This document shows positions 16,722 through 24,402 of a stretch of DNA of 64,000 bases, in pieces. The position numbers and the translations under genes are program-made. Numbering within the stretch: the stretch's first letter is position 1; every line of letters starts with the position of its first letter. Origin of the DNA: Hyphomicrobiales bacterium (GTDB taxonomy: Bacteria > Pseudomonadota > Alphaproteobacteria > Rhizobiales > Aestuariivirgaceae). The DNA lies in assembly GCA_025359265.1 (NCBI GenBank), contig JANYHB010000012.1, forward strand, positions 1 to 64,000, written 5' to 3'. Below the pieces are notes generated by a model. It was not told the DNA's origin. It searched no databases and saw nothing but the letters and a program-made list of their open reading frames with translations.

Positions 16722-17738
16722 ATGCCGCGCCCCTCTTTCACGGAAGCTTTGAACAGCCGCCCCTGGCTTTTGGCCGATGGGGCGACAGGAACCAATTATT
16801 TTCAGATGGGATTGGAATCTGGCGATGCGCCCGAAATGTGGAACTTTGAACACCCCGACCGCGTGCGCAGCTTGCATAAACGCTTTATTGAGGCTGGCGC
16901 GGATATTGTTCTAACCAACACCTTTGGTGGAAATCGCCACCGTTTGAAGCTGCACAATGCCCAAGACCAGGTGCGTGAACTTAACATGGCCGCCGCCAAG
17001 CATGCCCGCACCGAGGCTGATGCTTTCAAAGATCGCCATATATTTGTGGGCGGTTCCATTGGCCCCACGGGCGAAATTTTCATGCCGGTTGGAACATTCC
17101 CCTATCAAGACGGCGTGGATGCATTTGAAGAACAGGCCAAAGCCCTGAAAGAGGGCGATGTTGATGTGTTGTGGATTGAGACGATGTCTTCAGAAGAAGA
17201 ACTTCGCGCCGCTGTGGAAGGTGCGTCGAAAGTGGGCTTGCCAATCGTCACCACCATGAGCTTTGACACCAACGGCCGGACGATGATGGGCATAACCCCA
17301 TCAGCTTTTGGCGCATTGGCCAAAGACCTCACGGTGATGCCAGTGGCCATCGGGGCCAACTGCGGCGTGGGCGCATCAGAATTAGTGGCCACGGTGATGG
17401 GCATCACTGCAGCCCGGCCCGACGCGTTTGTGGTGGCGAAAGGCAACTGCGGCATTCCACAATATCATGATGGCCATATTCACTACACGGGCACCCCAGA
17501 GTTAATGGCAGATTATGCCCGCATCGCACTGGATGCCGGAGCCAAGATCATTGGCGGTTGTTGTGGCACCAGCCCGCAACATTTAGCTGCCATGCGCAAA
17601 GCCTTGGAAGGCCATACCAAGCGCGCCAGGCCAACCATTGAACAGGTTGAGGCCATGCTGGGTGAAGTTTCGGCATTGGCCAAAGGCATTGATCAAGCGG
17701 CAGAAGGTGCTGCCAAGCGCGAACGGCGCAGAAGTTAG
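16722..17738 (+). CDS. Homocysteine S-methyltransferase (BHMT-family, stand-alone)
   Basis: Zinc enzyme moving a methyl group to homocysteine to form methionine. The 338-residue protein starts MPRPSFTEALNSRPWLLADG, has the family entry DGATGTNYFQMG and VLTNTFGGNRHRL, and carries the zinc-binding pair in GGCCGTSPQHLAAM plus an upstream Cys (IGANCGVGASE). It is one domain only: no folate- or B12-binding part follows. It could use betaine, S-methylmethionine or methyl-cobalamin on a partner protein; the nearby stand-alone B12 protein and DUF1638 favour the last. The in-frame upstream start at 16635 would read through the operator and is rejected. Its stop overlaps that of the convergent DUF2127 gene. 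Confidence 0.88.
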   Translation: MPRPSFTEALNSRPWLLADGATGTNYFQMGLESGDAPEMWNFEHPDRVRSLHKRFIEAGADIVLTNTFGGNRHRLKLHNAQDQVRELNMAAAKHARTEADAFKDRHIFVGGSIGPTGEIFMPVGTFPYQDGVDAFEEQAKALKEGDVDVLWIETMSSEEELRAAVEGASKVGLPIVTTMSFDTNGRTMMGITPSAFGALAKDLTVMPVAIGANCGVGASELVATVMGITAARPDAFVVAKGNCGIPQYHDGHIHYTGTPELMADYARIALDAGAKIIGGCCGTSPQHLAAMRKALEGHTKRARPTIEQVEAMLGEVSALAKGIDQAAEGAAKRERRRS

Positions 17739-18199
17739 ACGCCGGCTTGAACGCGCCATTCGCGGTAAATCATCAGCATTACAAACCCGTCGAAACCCGA
17801 AATAATCACCAATCCGATGGCATGGGTAATGGCAAATCGGGTGAGCTGATAAATTACAAATAGCCCCAAGGCGGATAGGCCCATGGGGAAAGCCCAGCGT
17901 TTTTCACTGAGCAAGCCCAACACAATCAAAATCTTCACAAAGCCATGGGCGAAAAGATAGAATCCGGCAAAGCGTTTGCCGCCCATGGCCGTGCCATGCA
18001 CAAAGTGGTGAACTTGATTGGCAATGAAATCTTGCGGATCAGCCACCAATTCATTCTGCACCAAATAATCGCCCCACTTTTGAAACTGTTCGGTGCTGAC
18101 AAAGAACAGCGTGGCCCCCGTGAGGCATTCCAGCAGAGCGAAAAACCCCTTGAGAAAAATGCTGACCAGAAACACGCTGTGTTGCGAAAGCATTGTCAT
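17735..18199 (-). CDS. DUF2127 membrane protein
   Basis: A 154-residue integral membrane protein of unknown function. Family features are the opening VSIFLKGFFALLECLTGATL, the central FYLFAHGFVKILIVLGLL followed by RWAFPMGLSALGLFVIYQL, and the C-terminal helix ending MIYREWRV. About four helices are visible. I place the start at MTMLSQHSVFL because the longer frame to 18517 would run antisense through the PAP2 gene; the start then leaves a 40-base divergent spacer to that gene. No strong ribosome site is seen. Confidence 0.8.
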   Translation of the reverse strand: MTMLSQHSVFLVSIFLKGFFALLECLTGATLFFVSTEQFQKWGDYLVQNELVADPQDFIANQVHHFVHGTAMGGKRFAGFYLFAHGFVKILIVLGLLSEKRWAFPMGLSALGLFVIYQLTRFAITHAIGLVIISGFDGFVMLMIYREWRVQAGV

Positions 18200-18239
18200 A
18201 TATTGCAGTATGCTACGAAACGCGAGGCAAGTCATCTGA

Positions 18240-18782
18240 ATGGATAGCGCTTTTACAACGTGGATCAATTCCTGGGCTGGAATAGATGCATCGCTTGATA
18301 ACTTTATGGTTGATGTGAGCAAATTTGGCGTGCCGTTGATGGTGCTGTTAGTCATCTCACAATGGTGGTCTGGCATTCCGCGTCCACAAGCCCGCCATGC
18401 CTGTATTGCGGCGGGGGCGAGTTTGGCGCTGGGCTTGGGGCTGGCGCAACTCATGCTGTTGTTTATCCATCGGGAGCGGCCATACGAGGTTGGCGTCAGC
18501 CATTTGATTATCGCCAAAACCGCGGATTGGTCTTTCCCCTCCGATCATGCCATTGCATGGAGCAGCATCGTGTTTGCGTGGGCCATGAACGCAATGCGCC
18601 GCTGGCTGTGGGTGTTTATCGGGCTGGCCGCGCTGATCGGTTTGTCGCGCGTCTATGTGGGGATGCATTACGCCAGCGATATTATAGGCGGAATGGCCGT
18701 GGCACTGATTGCGGTGTGGGTGGTGAGGATCGTCTATAAGCCGGACACGAAATTGGATCGCTGGCTGACTGGGTGGTTTTGA
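18240..18782 (+). CDS. PAP2-family membrane phosphatase (BcrC-like)
   Basis: Membrane phosphatase of 180 residues with the three PAP2 signature blocks: RERPYEVG (here KxxxxxxRP reduced to its RP part), SFPSDHAIAWSS with the catalytic His, and SRVYVGMHYASDIIGG with the nucleophilic His. Five or six helices are visible. Proteins of this shape and size in bacteria often recycle undecaprenyl diphosphate (BcrC/YbjG type) or dephosphorylate phosphatidylglycerol phosphate; the wall-building genes elsewhere in the window do not settle which. It is divergent from the DUF2127 gene. Confidence 0.9.
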   Translation: MDSAFTTWINSWAGIDASLDNFMVDVSKFGVPLMVLLVISQWWSGIPRPQARHACIAAGASLALGLGLAQLMLLFIHRERPYEVGVSHLIIAKTADWSFPSDHAIAWSSIVFAWAMNAMRRWLWVFIGLAALIGLSRVYVGMHYASDIIGGMAVALIAVWVVRIVYKPDTKLDRWLTGWF

Positions 18783-18861
18783 ACACGCTGCGCGCGGCTA
18801 AATTTCATCCAAATGAGGAGCAACCTTGGCCATGGCGCATGGCGTTAGGAATTGCGGTTTC

Positions 18862-19791
18862 TCACTCAAACTTCTCCACCAATGTTGGCTTGCCCAGCAT
18901 GAAACAATCACACACCAATTGCAGCGGGGCTGCGTCCACGTCTGACTTGCCCGCCTTCAACAATTTGGCGAAGTGTTTGTAGATCAGTTCATATTCTTCC
19001 ATCGGTGCTTCAAGGACCACTTTGCCGTTGATCTCCAAAACAGTGCCGCCTTTGAGCAGGTTCAGCTTCATGCCATCGCTTGTTGTCATTTCAATTTGCC
19101 ACGTTTGCGTGCCGGTTTGACGCCAATCGAAATCAGCCGACAAATCTGCCGCTTGGCCATCGCCGTGTTTGAATTTAATCTGCGCCGCAATCGGCGTGGC
19201 TTTATTGGCGGGCACTTCGATGGTGGCTTGATCCACAAAAATCTCACGCGGCATGATATGGGTGAGGATGGACAGTGCGTTGATGCCAGGATCAAACACG
19301 CCGAAGCCACCTGGCTCCCATATCCATTCCTGCCCCGGATGCCAATGACGCACATCTTCTCGCCATGTGATCTTGAGCAGAGTGACGTGTTTGCCCTTCA
19401 AGCGGCGCTTGGCTTCTTCCACCGCTTCATTCATGCGGCTGTGCCATGTGGCATAAAGCACGCGCTTCTTTTTCTTGGCGTAAGCCTGCATGGCGAAGAG
19501 TTCGCCGATGGTGGGTGTGGGCGGCTTTTCAATCAATACATGAAAGCCCGCATCCAGTGCCTGCAGTGCCATTTGCAAACGCACCGATGGCGGCGTGCAC
19601 AAAGCAACCGCGTCTACCGGCGTTTTGCTTTGGATCAACTCAGCCAGCGAAGTGAAATGCGACACATCGGGATGCGTGGCATTGCGGCTGACGGTGGCCA
19701 CCAGTTTGAATTTCCGGTTCTTGGCGATGCAGGGCAGATGCTGATCAGTGGCGATCTTGCCGAGGCCTACGATTGCGATACGGTATGCCAT
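18862..19791 (-). CDS. Gfo/Idh/MocA oxidoreductase, aldose 1-dehydrogenase type
   Basis: NAD(P)-dependent sugar dehydrogenase of 309 residues. The Rossmann motif is IAIVGLGKIATDQHLPCIA, followed by VALCTPPSVR and the catalytic region LIEKPPTPTIGEL with the conserved EKP Lys. The block HWHPGQEWIWEPGGFGVFD then PGINALSI is typical of D-galactose and L-arabinose 1-dehydrogenases, which start oxidative pentose/hexose pathways, so that is the best guess for substrate. It begins seven bases after the upstream aminotransferase-like gene and has a good GAGGA site, so the two form an operon. Confidence 0.88.
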   Translation of the reverse strand: MAYRIAIVGLGKIATDQHLPCIAKNRKFKLVATVSRNATHPDVSHFTSLAELIQSKTPVDAVALCTPPSVRLQMALQALDAGFHVLIEKPPTPTIGELFAMQAYAKKKKRVLYATWHSRMNEAVEEAKRRLKGKHVTLLKITWREDVRHWHPGQEWIWEPGGFGVFDPGINALSILTHIMPREIFVDQATIEVPANKATPIAAQIKFKHGDGQAADLSADFDWRQTGTQTWQIEMTTSDGMKLNLLKGGTVLEINGKVVLEAPMEEYELIYKHFAKLLKAGKSDVDAAPLQLVCDCFMLGKPTLVEKFE

Positions 19792-19797
19792 AATTCC

Positions 19798-21036
19798 TCA
19801 CGTTAAAAATTTATGCAATGAAGAGTGCAGGGCATCCACTTCATCGGATGTGTTGTAATGCGCCAGCCCCACGCGTGTGACGCCGCCTTTGTCCATCAAC
19901 CCCATGCGGTTGATGGGTTCCAACGCGTAATTATGCCCAGACCAAACAAAGATATTATCGCCCGCCAGGTGCCGTGCAATTTTATCAGGTTGAACCCCTT
20001 CGACGGTAAAAGACACCGTGGGCACGCGGCGGTGCATCGCATTGGCAGAGGTTATGCCGCGAATGGTGAGGCCCTTGAATTTCTTCAACCCTTCGATGAG
20101 TTGCAGCGCGATGCCATGTTCATAAGCGGAGAGATTGGCCCAAGCCGATCTTAATTTTTCTGCTCGCGTGGCCCCCTCGCCAAAATGCGCCAGATAATCC
20201 ACCGCCGCCGCACAGCCTGCCATGCCTTCGTGGCTTTGGGTGCCGGTTTCAAATTTATGGCCAAAATCGGAATCGGCCACGGCGCGCACTTTATAGGCGA
20301 AGGTTTCTTGCAGCAGCGTTTTGCGCGCCCAAAGAATGCCCTGATGCGGGCCAAACCATTTATAGGCGGAGGACACCACAAAGTCTGCGTGCAGCGCCTG
20401 CACATCAATGGAATAATGCGGGGCCATTTGCACTGCGTCGAGATAGACCAGCGCACCAGCGGCTTTAGCCTGTTTGGCAAAGGCGGCGGTATCATTAACG
20501 GTGCCCGTGCAATTTGAAGCCATGCCCATGGCCAGCAATTTTGTTTTGTTGCCGAGCACTTTTTCCAGAGCGTCTTCGGCGAACTCATAAGTGTCTGGAT
20601 CAAAGTCCAGCCACTTCACCACCATGCCAACATCTGCTGCCATTTGCAGCCAAGGGCCCACATTGGCATCGTGATCCATGCGGCTGAGAATGATTTCATC
20701 GCCCGCTTTAAATTGCTTGGAGAGGCAGCGCGAGAAATGCAGCGTAAGGCTTGTCATATTTTGGCCAAATATTATTTCCTGCGGGTCGGCAGCGTTGTAA
20801 AAATCCGCCATGGCTTGATGCGCATTGTCCACCACCGTCACAGCGTCGCGCGTGGTTTGGAAATATCCCCCCAGATTGGCGTTCTTGGATTTCAGCACGT
20901 CTACCATTGCGTCAATCACCATCTGCGGCACTTGCGTTCCGGCGGGGTTATCGAGATAGATGCGCGACTTTCCTTCGTCTTGGAGGGCCAACGCCGGAAA
21001 TTGCTGGCGGGCAGCGGCTACGTCAAACTTAAGCAT
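19798..21036 (-). CDS. Cysteine desulfurase-like PLP enzyme
   Basis: Class V aminotransferase-fold enzyme of 412 residues, in the cysteine desulfurase-like group (TIGR01976 type) that is distinct from IscS and SufS. Seen are IYLDNPAGTQVPQMV at the N-terminus, FGQNMTSLTLHFSR, the PLP lysine in VVSSAYKWFGPHQG, and TVSFTVEGVQPDKIARHL near the end. The true reaction of this group is not established; no Fe-S assembly genes are nearby. The ATG at 21036 follows GGAGAG at 8 bases, while the longer frame to 21120 lacks such a site. It is the first gene of an operon with the sugar dehydrogenase. Confidence 0.85.
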   Translation of the reverse strand: MLKFDVAAARQQFPALALQDEGKSRIYLDNPAGTQVPQMVIDAMVDVLKSKNANLGGYFQTTRDAVTVVDNAHQAMADFYNAADPQEIIFGQNMTSLTLHFSRCLSKQFKAGDEIILSRMDHDANVGPWLQMAADVGMVVKWLDFDPDTYEFAEDALEKVLGNKTKLLAMGMASNCTGTVNDTAAFAKQAKAAGALVYLDAVQMAPHYSIDVQALHADFVVSSAYKWFGPHQGILWARKTLLQETFAYKVRAVADSDFGHKFETGTQSHEGMAGCAAAVDYLAHFGEGATRAEKLRSAWANLSAYEHGIALQLIEGLKKFKGLTIRGITSANAMHRRVPTVSFTVEGVQPDKIARHLAGDNIFVWSGHNYALEPINRMGLMDKGGVTRVGLAHYNTSDEVDALHSSLHKFLT

Positions 21037-21176
21037 CAATGCAACTCTCCTGATTTGCCGTTCGGTAGTGGCTGTGGAGACTTGCCTCAATCGTCGCATT
21101 CGGGCAAGTGCATGTCGCAAGGTAGGTTGGCCTTGCTAAGAGCAGGTCTAAACTGAGTTTTCTTTGGAGTTCTGAA

Positions 21177-21878
21177 ATGAGCGATGCCGGTGATTTGGAT
21201 CTGAATTCTCTGAACGACGAGGAACTGACCCAGCAGATCCATGATGATCTCTATGACGGCCTGAAAGAAGAAGTGGTGGAGGGCGTTAACATCCTCTTGG
21301 GGCGTGGCTGGTCACCATACAAAACTCTCACCGAAGGCTTGGTTGAGGGCATGCGCATTGTGGGCATCGATTTCCGCGATGGCATTTTGTTTGTACCCGA
21401 AGTGCTGTTGGCCGCCAACGCCATGAAATCCGGCATGGCCATCTTGCGGCCGTTGCTGATTGCAACGGGCGCGCCGCGCTTGGGCAAAATGATTATCGGC
21501 ACCGTAAAAGGCGACATTCACGACATCGGCAAGAACCTCGTTGCCATGATGATGGAAGGTGCTGGTTTTGATGTGATTAACCTTGGCATCAATAATCCCG
21601 TTGAGAATTACCTGAAGGCAGCCGAAGAACACAAGCCGGATATCATCGGCATGTCTGCCCTTCTCACGACCACGATGCCTTATATGAAAGTGGTGATCGA
21701 CACACTCAAGGAAAAAGGCATGCGCGATGATTATATCGTGTTGGTTGGCGGAGCACCCTTAAACGAGGAATTTGCCAAGGCGGTGGGTGCTGATGCCTAC
21801 TGCCGCGACGCCGCCGTGGCCGTTGAAACCGCCAAAGCCCTGCTTGCCCGCAGACATAATCTGCTGGCCAAAGGTTAA
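21177..21878 (+). CDS. Stand-alone corrinoid (B12-binding) protein
   Basis: A 233-residue corrinoid protein like MtbC, MttC and the cobalamin module of MetH. The N-terminal half is the four-helix cap (GLKEEVVEGVNILLGRGWSP; GILFVPEVLLAANAMKSGM), and the C-terminal half is the B12 Rossmann domain with GDIHDIGKNLVAMMM, whose His is the lower cobalt ligand, then VINLGINNPVE, IGMSALLTTTMPYMK and VLVGGAPLNEEFA. It carries methyl groups between partner enzymes. No methylamine methyltransferase is in the window; the homocysteine methyltransferase 3.4 kb upstream is a plausible partner. Its own terminator follows. Confidence 0.93.
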   Translation: MSDAGDLDLNSLNDEELTQQIHDDLYDGLKEEVVEGVNILLGRGWSPYKTLTEGLVEGMRIVGIDFRDGILFVPEVLLAANAMKSGMAILRPLLIATGAPRLGKMIIGTVKGDIHDIGKNLVAMMMEGAGFDVINLGINNPVENYLKAAEEHKPDIIGMSALLTTTMPYMKVVIDTLKEKGMRDDYIVLVGGAPLNEEFAKAVGADAYCRDAAVAVETAKALLARRHNLLAKG

Positions 21879-21897
21879 ATTACAGCTTGTAAACAAT

Positions 21898-21928
21898 CAA
21901 GGCACCGGATCGCTCCGGCACCTTGTTT
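21898..21928 (+). terminator. Terminator after the corrinoid protein gene
   Basis: CAAGG-CA-CCGGA-TCGC-TCCGG-CA-CCTTG followed by TTT: two stem blocks around a CA/CA internal loop, 20 bases after the stop codon. Confidence 0.6.
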
Positions 21929-21968
21929 AACTTCAACGGCGCAAGCCCGAAGGCCGATGCGCCAGCTA

Positions 21969-22130
21969 TTACTGACCCGAAAGAATGTGGCCAGCCAAGT
22001 TCTGGAATACAGTCTTGGTGTTGTTAGCGATCAAAGGCATAACGATGATCAGCATCAAGCCCATAGCGGCAGCGATCAGGCCGTATTCGATTGCAGTTGC
22101 ACCAGATTCGTCTTTAAGAAACTTTTTCAT
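21969..22130 (-). CDS. Flp family type IVb pilin (53 aa)
   Basis: Short pilin subunit of the tight-adherence type. It reads MKKFLKDESGATAIEYGLIA and continues with a hydrophobic helix (AAMGLMLIIVMPLIA) to a Gly/Gln end (HILSGQ). The processing site G-x-T/AIEYG, with the Glu five residues after the Gly, is the Flp hallmark for prepilin peptidase cleavage. Length is normal for Flp. No tad or cpa genes are in the window, so the secretion machinery must be encoded elsewhere. The ribosome site is GGAGAG, and a long hairpin lies in the presumed 5' leader. Confidence 0.92.
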   Translation of the reverse strand: MKKFLKDESGATAIEYGLIAAAMGLMLIIVMPLIANNTKTVFQNLAGHILSGQ

Positions 22131-22163
22131 TTTGAAACTCTCCATTTAAAATTTTACAGCACC

Positions 22164-22188
22164 GTTCAGCAACACCGTGTTGTTGAAC
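22164..22188 (-). promoter_or_regulatory. Long palindrome in the leader of the Flp pilin gene
   Basis: GTTCAGCAACAC-C-GTGTTGTTGAAC: two 12-base arms with one G-T mismatch around a single centre base, 34 bases upstream of the pilin start. It could be an operator or a leader hairpin stabilising the mRNA. TTAAC half-sites (22204-22219) lie just beyond it. Confidence 0.4.
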
Positions 22189-22415
22189 TTGCAATCAAAC
22201 TACCCTTAACTTCTTAACGCGTGCTGAAATGCAAACTCACAATTAGACACAGTGTGATTGTTTCAGGCCCGATTATGGCGCATGGTTGAGGGCCGGTTAA
22301 TAGTCTGAATTCTCTCATGTTTTTGTGGGGTTACCAGATTTAACGAAGATGAACAATCGGCCCATGCCACGGGCGATTGGTTAGTGATATATGAAAGCGA
22401 GAGGAAACGCCGGCC

Positions 22416-23063
22416 ATGACGAAGCTTGATTTACAGCCATCTGACAGCTTCATGCGCAAAGCCCTCAAGGCTGAAACCTTGCTCTTGGCCTGCGGAGCTT
22501 TGGCGCGCGAAATTGTTGATTTAATAGAAATTAACAACTGGCAAGCCTTCGACATTCAGTGTTTGCCCGCGAAATGGCACAACACGCCGCAGTTTATCGT
22601 TCCAGCCTTGCGCGAAAAGATCCGCGAGGCACGGGATGAATACACCAAGATATATGTGGTCTATGGCGATTGTGGCACGGGCGGGCTGTTGGATGCGATG
22701 TTGCAGGAGGAGGGTGTTGAACGGATTGCCGGGCCGCATTGTTACGCCTTTTATTCTGGTAACGCGCGCTTTGCGGCCCGCGCGGAAGAAGACATGACAT
22801 CATTCTTTCTGACCGATTATATTGTGCGCCAGTTTGACAAGTTGATCTGGCAGGGGTTGGGCCTGGATAAACACCCGGAACTGCGGGCCGACTATTTTGG
22901 CAACTACACAAAAGTAATTTATCTGGCCCAAATCGACGATGAGGGCTTACGCGACGCAGCAGAAGCCGCGGCCCGCAAACTTGGTTTGGAATACGAATAT
23001 CGCTTCACTGGCTATGGTGAGTTAGATAGCGAGTTGAAGGCGCTTAGCTCAACACATCCCTGA
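22416..23063 (+). CDS. DUF1638 protein
   Basis: A 215-residue cytosolic protein of the DUF1638 family, without a firmly assigned activity. Visible family blocks are LLLACGALAREI at the N-terminus, IQCLPAKWHNTPQ, IYVVYGDCGTGGLLD with a conserved Cys, and ERIAGPHCYAFYSG with a second Cys. In other genomes this family is often found beside corrinoid methyltransferase genes, and here it lies just after the corrinoid protein, separated by the pilin. A role helping corrinoid methyl transfer is an inference. Its end overlaps the convergent FAD oxidase gene by 20 bases. Confidence 0.82.
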   Translation: MTKLDLQPSDSFMRKALKAETLLLACGALAREIVDLIEINNWQAFDIQCLPAKWHNTPQFIVPALREKIREARDEYTKIYVVYGDCGTGGLLDAMLQEEGVERIAGPHCYAFYSGNARFAARAEEDMTSFFLTDYIVRQFDKLIWQGLGLDKHPELRADYFGNYTKVIYLAQIDDEGLRDAAEAAARKLGLEYEYRFTGYGELDSELKALSSTHP

Positions 23064-24321
23064 TGCGGTAATAGGTCATCGCGGCCACCAACAAGGGCGT
23101 TCGCAACGCGCCGCCAGGGAAAGGAAAGTGTTTGATTTTTGCAAACAAGTCAAAGCGCTCGGCTTGCCCGCGAATGGCTTCGGCCAGCAATTTTCCATAA
23201 AGGCCAGAGAGTGCGACGCCTTGGCCGGAATATCCATGTGCGTAATACACTGTGGGGGAAAGGCGGCCACAATCCGGTAAGCGGTTTGATGTGATGGCGA
23301 TGAACCCGCCCCACGCAAAATCCACTTTTACATCTTTCAGCTGGGGAAATACCGCAGTCATTCGCGGTTGCATATATTCAGCCAGATTGGCGGGCTCCAT
23401 CGTGGAATAGCTGGCGCGTCCACCAAACAGCAGGCGGTGATCGGCTGATCTGCGAAAATAATCGACGATGAAGTTGGTGTTGGCCACGGCCTCATTGTTG
23501 GCAATGAGTGACTTGGCGCGATTTTCGCCCAATGGTTCGGTCGCCACAATATAACTGCCGACCGGCATAATACGGCCATACAGCGGCTTCACCAACCGTC
23601 CCAGATAGGCGTTGCCGGCAATTACCATGAACTTGGCTGAAACGGTCCCATTGGCCGTGCGAGCTTTTGGGGACGGGCCAGTATCCACATCAATGACCGC
23701 AGAATGCTCGAAAATTTCCACGCCTGCCTGCAGCGCTGCCGCCGCAAGGCCCAAACAATAATTCAAGGGATGCAAATGCCCGGCGTGCGATTCCCGCAAG
23801 GCGCCGTGGTAAATCGCGGTGCCCAATTTGCCTTCAAGTTCGGCCTTGGTGAGGAGTGTGTTGCCGCCATAGCCCAGCGCCTCATATTCCGCTGCCCATT
23901 TTTGCAGATCGGAAAATTGGTGAGGCTTGGGGATGCAATGCAAATAACCCCACGTGAGGTCACAGTCGATTTCATGCTCAGCAATGCGGGTTTCAATAAG
24001 CCGCTTGGACTCCTCAGCCATATCAAAGCAGCGCTTCGCATCGGCTTTGGAAAGCTGCGCTTCCAACCGCGATTGGCCGGGCGAAAAACCCGTACAAATC
24101 TGGCCACCATTGCGACCAGACGCGCCAAAGCCCACAGTTTGAGCCTCTAACACAACGACTTTAAAACCTGCTTTCGCAAGCTCCAACGCAGCAGAAAGAC
24201 CGGTGTAACCTGCACCGATGACAACAACGTCGGCCGCGACATCACCGCCCAGTGCCTGCGTTGAGATATTGCGATTGGCAGTTGCCTGATAATACGAAGA
24301 AGCTTGAGTTTCATTGGCCAT
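23044..24321 (-). CDS. FAD-dependent amine oxidase-like protein (PuuB/DadA family)
   Basis: Flavoprotein of 425 residues in the DAO superfamily. The FAD-binding motif VVVIGAGYTGLSAALELAKA lies near residue 31, followed by VVVLEAQTVGFGASGRNGGQ, characteristic of gamma-glutamylputrescine oxidase and related enzymes, and the C-terminal block YAHGYSGQGVALSGLYGKLL closes the FAD site. It is divergent from a glutamine synthetase-like gene, the arrangement expected for polyamine catabolism through gamma-glutamyl intermediates (PuuA then PuuB). No aldehyde dehydrogenase or PuuD hydrolase is nearby, so the pathway is partial in this window. Confidence 0.85.
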   Translation of the reverse strand: MANETQASSYYQATANRNISTQALGGDVAADVVVIGAGYTGLSAALELAKAGFKVVVLEAQTVGFGASGRNGGQICTGFSPGQSRLEAQLSKADAKRCFDMAEESKRLIETRIAEHEIDCDLTWGYLHCIPKPHQFSDLQKWAAEYEALGYGGNTLLTKAELEGKLGTAIYHGALRESHAGHLHPLNYCLGLAAAALQAGVEIFEHSAVIDVDTGPSPKARTANGTVSAKFMVIAGNAYLGRLVKPLYGRIMPVGSYIVATEPLGENRAKSLIANNEAVANTNFIVDYFRRSADHRLLFGGRASYSTMEPANLAEYMQPRMTAVFPQLKDVKVDFAWGGFIAITSNRLPDCGRLSPTVYYAHGYSGQGVALSGLYGKLLAEAIRGQAERFDLFAKIKHFPFPGGALRTPLLVAAMTYYRIRDVLS

Positions 24322-24402
24322 CGGAGAAGGATAGCGGCGTTAATTTGCCCTCGTCAATGAGGCAGGCTAGTGTGCGATACCCTTAACAACGCATGATGTG
24401 TC

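Noticed and set aside
18200-18517. Upstream extension of the DUF2127 frame
   Set aside because: It runs antisense through the PAP2 phosphatase gene; the DUF2127 fold begins at 18199.
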